Positions 11,771 to 15,775 of a stretch of DNA of 15,775 nt are shown in pieces. The DNA is from Chloroflexota bacterium. Lineage in GTDB: Bacteria > Chloroflexota > Dehalococcoidia > GIF9 > UBA5629. The stretch covers positions 1-15,775 of the forward strand of contig JAPLHL010000329.1 of the NCBI GenBank assembly GCA_026389655.1, given 5' to 3'. Made by a program: the position numbers and the translations under genes. The notes beneath the pieces are model-generated. The model did no database searches. It was not told the origin of the DNA and saw only the letters and a program-made list of their open reading frames with translations. Numbering within the stretch: the stretch's first letter is position 1; each line of letters starts with the position of its first letter.

Positions 11771-13936
11771 ATGGATCCATCCCGCTTATTTGCACAGGCC
11801 AAAGAATACCTGCCTCCCGATAAACTGGCAATCGTAGAGGCCGCCTATGAATACGCACGTGCGGCGCACGAGGGGCAGAAGCGCAAGTCCGGAGCACCAT
11901 TCCTTGAACACCCTCTGCAAACCGCCATAACGCTCGCAGAATTACAGTTGGATGCCGCCACCCTGGCAGCAGCACTACTGCATGATGTCCCGGAAGACTG
12001 CAATATACCCATTGCCGAGATCGAGAAGAAATTCGGCAGTGAGGTCGGCAAACTGGTGGACGGCGTAACCAAGCTGAGTAGAGTTACCTGGAGACGCGAT
12101 GTTGCGGTCAGCAGCCAGGAAACTCAAGCTGAGTACTTACGTAAAATGCTAATCGCTATGGCAGAAGACCTGCGCGTGGTCTTCATCAAGCTGGCGGACA
12201 GGCTCCACAATATGAACACCCTCGAGGCACTTCCTCCGGAAAGGCGCCATGCCATAGCCCAGGAAACATTGGAGATTTACGCCCCGCTCGCTCACCGGCT
12301 GGGGATAGGGCATGTTAAATGGCAACTGGAGGACCTTGCATTTCATAATCTTGAACCTGAGAAATATCATGAGATCGCCAAAATGATTTCCGTAACCCGT
12401 GCGCAACGTGAAGGCTTCATTGATGATGCTGTACGGCAACTGCGTGACGAAATGGTAATAGCCGGCATAGATGGCGAGGTCACAGGAAGACCAAAACACA
12501 TATACAGTGTTTGCCAGAAAATCAAGAAATACGCCGCTATTGGCAGAAGTTTTGGCGATATTCACGACTTGTTCGCACTTCGGGTTCTTGTCCACGATGT
12601 TTCTGACTGCTATAAAGTTTTAGGCATTGTACACAATCTGTGGCATCCGATAACCGATGAATTCAACGATTATATTGCCAATCCCAAGGACAATGGATAC
12701 CAATCTTTGCATACAACGGTACTGGCGCAGGGTGCCACACCGTTGGAAATACAGATCCGTACCTATGATATGCACCGGATGTCAGAATACGGTGTGGCCG
12801 CCCATTGGAGGTACAAAGAAGGGGCGAAGCCGGACCTTCATTTTGAACAGAAGATCTCATGGCTGCGACGGCTTATCGATTGGCAGAGCTCACTCAACAG
12901 CGAGGAGTTCCTGGCCTCGCTAAAGGATGATTTTTTCTCCGACCAGGTATTTGTCTATACTCCCAAAGGAGAAATCAAAGCTTTTCCCAAGGGTTCAACC
13001 CCACTGGACTTTGCATACCGTATACACACGAACCTGGGACACCGCTGCATAGGCGCCAAGGTAAACGGCAGGCTTGTCCCGCTCAACTACGAAATGAAAA
13101 ACAGCGACATCTTAGAAATCATGGTGAGCAAGGCGGATAAAGCGCCCAGCCTCGACTGGATAAACTCCGACCTGGGCTTCGTGAAGACTGCCCACGCCAA
13201 GGAAAAAATACGCGCCTGGTACAAGAAGCAGGAAAGGGCGCAAAACATCGACCGCGGCAGAGTGATCCTGGAGAAAGAACTCCGGAGGCTGGGTGTAGAT
13301 TTCACGAACTTCGAAGAGCTGGCCAAAGAGATGGAGTTTGATAACGCCGATGATTTCCTTGCAGCAGCCGGTTCCGGGGTCATTACACCACACCAAATAG
13401 CTGCCAAACTGGCGGGGGAACCTGAAGAAATGGAGGAGGTGACAGCGAAGCCGTCCCCCACGCCTTCCCAGCACAAGGGGTCAGGGATCCAGGTCCTGGG
13501 AGTCGGGGACCTTCTCACTCACCTTGCTCAATGTTGCCATCCGGTGCCCGGTGATGATATCATCGGATACATTACGCGGACGCAGGGTATAACAGTGCAC
13601 CGCAAGAACTGTATTAATGTAGTCAACGAGGAAGAAAAAGAGCGGCTGATAGAGGTGAGCTGGGGGGATGTAGAAGATGTCTACCCTGTTAATATCCAGG
13701 TGGAAGCCTACGACAGGGTTGGCCTGTTGAGGGACTTAACCACAGTTGTAGCCGAAGAGAAAATTAATATTACAAGTGTCAGCACTCAATATAGTGACGA
13801 CATCTTTACGATGTTTGCTACTATTGAAATAAAAAATATGGGACAATTGAACCACGTTTTAAGTAGAATAATGAGCCTGCGCGGCGTCATAAATGCCAGG
13901 AAAAAGCAGCAGGACAGGCTTAACGTCAGTTCTTGA
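11771..13936 (+). CDS. rel: Bifunctional (p)ppGpp synthetase/hydrolase, RelA/SpoT family
   Basis: 721 residues, full length for a long Rel/SpoT protein, which makes and degrades the stringent-response alarmone (p)ppGpp. The HD hydrolase domain is about 25-180, with all metal residues in place: H47 (LEHPLQ), H71-D72 (LLHDVPED) and D143 (LADRLHNM). This argues for an active hydrolase. The synthetase domain is about 225-350 (GRPKHIYS, DIHDLFALRV, DNGYQSLHT, EIQIRT, AAHWRYKEG). Then come TGS at about 390-453 (VFVYTPKGEIKAFPKG), a helical region, a zinc-finger-like segment with CCHPVPGD (588-595) and C614, and an ACT domain at about 640-715. With only one long Rel in view, bifunctionality is the likely reading. 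The ATG at 11771 is preceded by a weak GGTGA. rpsT follows 21 nt downstream and is probably cotranscribed. Confidence 0.95.
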   Translation: MDPSRLFAQAKEYLPPDKLAIVEAAYEYARAAHEGQKRKSGAPFLEHPLQTAITLAELQLDAATLAAALLHDVPEDCNIPIAEIEKKFGSEVGKLVDGVTKLSRVTWRRDVAVSSQETQAEYLRKMLIAMAEDLRVVFIKLADRLHNMNTLEALPPERRHAIAQETLEIYAPLAHRLGIGHVKWQLEDLAFHNLEPEKYHEIAKMISVTRAQREGFIDDAVRQLRDEMVIAGIDGEVTGRPKHIYSVCQKIKKYAAIGRSFGDIHDLFALRVLVHDVSDCYKVLGIVHNLWHPITDEFNDYIANPKDNGYQSLHTTVLAQGATPLEIQIRTYDMHRMSEYGVAAHWRYKEGAKPDLHFEQKISWLRRLIDWQSSLNSEEFLASLKDDFFSDQVFVYTPKGEIKAFPKGSTPLDFAYRIHTNLGHRCIGAKVNGRLVPLNYEMKNSDILEIMVSKADKAPSLDWINSDLGFVKTAHAKEKIRAWYKKQERAQNIDRGRVILEKELRRLGVDFTNFEELAKEMEFDNADDFLAAAGSGVITPHQIAAKLAGEPEEMEEVTAKPSPTPSQHKGSGIQVLGVGDLLTHLAQCCHPVPGDDIIGYITRTQGITVHRKNCINVVNEEEKERLIEVSWGDVEDVYPVNIQVEAYDRVGLLRDLTTVVAEEKINITSVSTQYSDDIFTMFATIEIKNMGQLNHVLSRIMSLRGVINARKKQQDRLNVSS

Positions 13937-13957
13937 TATCAAAGGAGGTAGGCAGAA

Positions 13958-14233
13958 TTGCCAAAGACAAAGACAGCAGAAAAATCAGCCAGATCAGCCG
14001 CCAGGAAAGCGGAACGTAATAAGGGCATCAGGAGTTTTACCAAAAGCTCCGTTACTAAAGCAGAGAAACTCGTAGCCTCCAAGAAAGGCGGGGATGCTAA
14101 AGCAGCCGTTACAGAAGCTATAAGCGCGCTGGATAGGGCCGCAAAGAAAAAGGTCATTCATCCCAATACGGCGGCACGGAAGAAGTCCCGCCTGATGAAA
14201 AAATTTAACGCTTCAACCAAGAAAGCCAAATAA
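13958..14233 (+). CDS. rpsT: 30S ribosomal protein S20
   Basis: A 91-residue, very basic, Lys/Ala-rich protein with the S20 pattern: KTAEKSARSAARKAERNKGIR, then TKSSVTKAEKLV, and the conserved DRAAKKKVIHPNTAARKKSRLMKKF near the C-terminus. It binds 16S rRNA early in 30S assembly. The start is TTG at 13958 with a consensus AAAGGAGG about 9 nt upstream; a UUG start is also used by E. coli rpsT, where it matters for autoregulation. It ends in tandem stops TAATAA and is followed by a strong terminator. Its position behind rel ties ribosome supply to stringent-response transcription here. Confidence 0.96.
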   Translation: MPKTKTAEKSARSAARKAERNKGIRSFTKSSVTKAEKLVASKKGGDAKAAVTEAISALDRAAKKKVIHPNTAARKKSRLMKKFNASTKKAK

Positions 14234-14252
14234 TAATCCGAAAGAAAAAGGT

Positions 14253-14288
14253 TAGAGAGGGGCGCCCAGTCCCTCTCTAGAAATTTTT
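14253..14288 (+). terminator. Intrinsic terminator after rpsT
   Basis: TAGAGAGGG (14253-14261) and CCCTCTCTA (14271-14279) form a perfect 9-bp stem with a 9-nt loop, followed by GAAATTTTT. A purine/A-rich stretch precedes it, so it could work in both directions. Confidence 0.85.
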
Positions 14289-14310
14289 AAATGTCCCTAT
14301 CCTCAAGGAC

Positions 14311-14321
14311 GGGGGCGGGGG
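14311..14321 (+). other. G-rich tract GGGGGCGGGGG at the aldolase ribosome site
   Basis: Two G5 runs separated by one C, continuing into the GGTGAG that serves as Shine-Dalgarno for GTG 14331. It could form a two-layer G-quadruplex on the mRNA or coding strand. No clear -35/-10 pair is visible between the rpsT terminator and this gene. Confidence 0.35.
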
Positions 14322-14330
14322 TGAGATCAA

Positions 14331-14900
14331 GTGAGTGCTTTGGACAGTCTGTTATCCCGCTTCCAGACCGTTGGTAACGATCTATACATGCGCAGCATGG
14401 TATCGATGCATGGCGGTAACTTGAGTGTAAGACAGGACCAGAATCTGGTGATTACCCGCAGTGGGAGCCGGCTGGGCTACCTGACAGAACCTGACCTCAT
14501 AGAAACAGGCGTTACTAAAGACGACGAGAATACGAAAAAAGCATCTTCCGAGCTCTGTGTCCACCGGGCCATATATCAAAATACACCGTTTTCGGCAATA
14601 GTGCACTCCCATCCAATCCACGCTACAGCGCTGTCATTCCTGGGAGACATGGTATTAACGGAAGACGAGGCCGGCAAGTTATTTATCCCCAAGGTGCCCG
14701 TCGTTGGGTTCGGCAAGGAACCCATGCCAGGCGGTTTTGCACAGGAAATTGCAGAAGCACTCAAGACCCACGCTGTTGTCCTGGTTCACCGGCATGGCAG
14801 CTTCGCACGCGGTATGAGCATTGAAGAGGCCTACGTATATACCGAGCTACTCGAAATAAGCTGCCGGATCCTTTACATGGTCCGGAAAATGAAACCCTGA
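14331..14900 (+). CDS. Class II aldolase/adducin-family protein (fuculose-phosphate aldolase-like)
   Basis: A 189-residue zinc-dependent class II aldolase fold. GGNLSVR (28-34) matches the phosphate-binding GN-x-S region. E74 (SSELCVHRAIY) is the likely catalytic acid/base. Zinc ligands are H92 and H94 (VHSHPIHATA) and H155 in HRHGSFARG. This arrangement closely matches E. coli FucA (E73, H92, H94, H155). The family also includes L-ribulose-5-phosphate epimerase, methylthioribulose-1-phosphate dehydratase and archaeal MJ1418-type aldolases, so the substrate cannot be fixed from the sequence. No sugar kinase or isomerase is adjacent. The start is GTG 14331, with GGTGAG about 5-6 nt upstream. 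It lies after the rpsT terminator and so needs its own promoter or read-through. It converges on the crotonase gene with 6 nt between stops. Confidence 0.88.
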   Translation: MSALDSLLSRFQTVGNDLYMRSMVSMHGGNLSVRQDQNLVITRSGSRLGYLTEPDLIETGVTKDDENTKKASSELCVHRAIYQNTPFSAIVHSHPIHATALSFLGDMVLTEDEAGKLFIPKVPVVGFGKEPMPGGFAQEIAEALKTHAVVLVHRHGSFARGMSIEEAYVYTELLEISCRILYMVRKMKP

Positions 14901-14911
14901 TTTAACTCAGG
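14896..14911. repeat. Small stem-loop joining two convergent stop codons
   Basis: CCTGA (14896-14900) and TCAGG (14907-14911) pair around the 6-nt gap TTTAAC, so each arm contains one gene's stop codon. A 5-bp stem without a T-run is too weak to call a terminator. Confidence 0.3.
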
Positions 14912-15683
14912 CCGGCGGCTCCGGAGGCTTTGGACGTTGCCCGTCAGCAAACCGTCTGAGACCGTCCATCATCTCCATATCCCGCAGGCTGGATTTATGC
15001 AATTCTTTCTCGAGCTCTATTCCTGCTGCAAGTCCCAGCGCCAGACCTTCGCAGGCAGCACGGCGGTCATTTACCAGGCTGGTCCAGGGATAAGCGGAAA
15101 GAATAGCGGCAAGCTCGAGCGCCCGGGAGATGGCTTTCCCTTCGGGAACTATCTCCTGTATCAGTCCCATCCTAAGCGCTTGATCACTATTTATCATGAT
15201 GCCCGTCTCGATCAGGTACAGGGCATTTCCCAACCCAACTATCCTCGGTAGCCTCTGCGTCCCTCCGTCAATAAGAGGTACCCCCCAGCGACGGTTTACT
15301 ACGCCAAACCTGGCATTTGCCGCTGCTATGCGGAAATCACACCAGCATGCCAGCTCCAATCCCCCTGCCAGACAGAAACCGTTGACGGCAGCTATAGTCG
15401 GTTTTTGGACGCTGGTAATCCTGCTAAAACCCATCGGACCCGATTTATCTGCACCCGGCCTGGCAATCAGACCCGACGCCGCTTTTAAATCGGCGCCGGC
15501 ACAGAAGGACACTTCCCCAGCGCCTGTTAAAACCATTACACGAAGTTTCTCATCCCTTTTAAACACATTGAAAGCGTCTTCCAGCAATCCTGCTGTCTCA
15601 GCATCCACGGCATTACGAACAGCCGGCCTGTTGATCGTTACGATGAAAACTTTATCCCGGCGTTCACTATCTACCTTAGCCAT
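14907..15683 (-). CDS. Enoyl-CoA hydratase/isomerase (crotonase) family protein with atypical active site
   Basis: A 258-residue crotonase-fold protein. The CoA-binding and oxyanion-hole parts are intact: FCAGADLKA (60-68) and NGFCLAGGLELA (101-112). The usual hydratase glutamates are not. In the block FGVVNRRWGVPLIDGGTQRLPR (starting at F126) the position of rat mitochondrial E144 is N130, and the E164 position is Y156. D139 in PLIDGG is a candidate replacement. The protein is therefore unlikely to be a classical 2-enoyl-CoA hydratase. Members of this RRWGVPL-type subgroup are generally annotated only as crotonase family, and the reaction is unknown. ATG 15683 has GGGGGT about 7 nt upstream. 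The C-terminus is proline-rich (RPKPPEPPA). Another leftward gene ends 41 nt upstream, so it may belong to a larger fatty-acid or CoA-thioester operon beyond the window. Confidence 0.88.
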   Translation of the reverse strand: MAKVDSERRDKVFIVTINRPAVRNAVDAETAGLLEDAFNVFKRDEKLRVMVLTGAGEVSFCAGADLKAASGLIARPGADKSGPMGFSRITSVQKPTIAAVNGFCLAGGLELACWCDFRIAAANARFGVVNRRWGVPLIDGGTQRLPRIVGLGNALYLIETGIMINSDQALRMGLIQEIVPEGKAISRALELAAILSAYPWTSLVNDRRAACEGLALGLAAGIELEKELHKSSLRDMEMMDGLRRFADGQRPKPPEPPA

Positions 15684-15724
15684 TAATTTACCCCCTTATT
15701 TTGAACCCAGCGATAATGCTTGTA

Positions 15725-15775
15725 TCAGCCTCCATTCATGATCTTAAACAAATCATCGGGGTTCTTCTTGAGCAT
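15725..15775 (-). CDS. C-terminal end of a leftward gene cut by the right edge
   Basis: One minus-strand frame is open from the window edge to a TGA at 15725-15727 and reads MLKKNPDDLFKIMNGG. The other two minus frames contain stops within the same stretch. The spacing to the crotonase start (41 nt) and shared direction fit an operon. Sixteen codons are too few to identify the protein, and the frame itself is only probable. Confidence 0.45.
   Translation of the reverse strand: MLKKNPDDLFKIMNGG

Noticed and set aside
11448..11837. Rightward 129-codon frame running into the start of rel
   Set aside because: It crosses the predicted divergent promoters and lies opposite the small cysteine protein gene, with no domain and no Shine-Dalgarno.
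12149..12595. 148-codon leftward frame inside rel
   Set aside because: The rightward frame is an unambiguous Rel with all domains in order.
15196..15741. Rightward 181-codon frame opposite the crotonase gene
   Set aside because: Shadow of the crotonase codons, with no family resemblance and no ribosome site.
1..15775. CRISPR array, tRNA or rRNA gene, insertion sequence, phage or defence system
   Set aside because: No repeated spacer pattern, no tRNA cloverleaf in any gap, and no transposase, integrase or known defence domain in any reading frame.

Overview
This is a bacterial chromosomal window of about 15.8 kb, densely coding, with no transposase, integrase, phage gene, CRISPR array, tRNA or rRNA visible. 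The gene content points to a strict anaerobe. It has a ferredoxin-dependent homocysteine synthesis set, an NDP-forming acyl-CoA synthetase subunit, a histidyl-tRNA synthetase with a cysteine-rich insertion, and a double zinc-ribbon protein of the CxxC-x17-CxxC type. Together with frequent GTG/TTG starts and a rel-hisS neighbourhood, this makes a Dehalococcoidia-like member of the Chloroflexota my best guess. That assignment is inference, and a syntrophic or sulfate-reducing lineage is not excluded.

Layout. Positions 1-3505 read leftward: a truncated membrane protein (1-212), an MrfA/YprA-type DEAH helicase with a C-terminal cysteine cluster (399-2684), a DUF503 protein (2843-3163) and a double zinc-ribbon protein (3212-3505). 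A divergent promoter region (3506-3734) leads rightward to a MauE/DoxX-like redox-associated membrane protein (3735-4268) and a lipoprotein with two PKD/Ig-like domains (4308-5051). Converging on these, leftward, is a three-gene set: COG1900/DUF39 (6276-7481), a NIL-domain 2x[4Fe-4S] ferredoxin (5851-6261) and a UPF0280/COG2122 protein (5058-5783). In methanogens the homologous proteins make homocysteine from aspartate semialdehyde and sulfide.

Upstream, also leftward, is a probable operon driven from a promoter near 11322-11350: acyl-CoA synthetase alpha-type protein (9806-11272), cutA (9473-9799), hisS (8152-9408) and a nitroreductase (7583-8134). Before it lies a 51-residue cysteine-containing protein (11420-11575) with its own promoter, Shine-Dalgarno and terminator. 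Rightward from 11771 are the stringent-response enzyme Rel and ribosomal protein S20 (rpsT), ended by a strong terminator, then a class II aldolase (14331-14900). A leftward crotonase-family protein (14907-15683) and the last codons of another leftward gene close the window.

I see no defence, mobile or secondary-metabolism island. The points most worth a second look are: the complete homocysteine set with a large inverted repeat in its leader; the small cysteine protein; the MauE-like/PKD lipoprotein pair with a vicinal Cys-Cys terminus; a crotonase lacking both usual catalytic glutamates; and a G7 tract in the spacer of the predicted acyl-CoA synthetase/cutA/hisS promoter.
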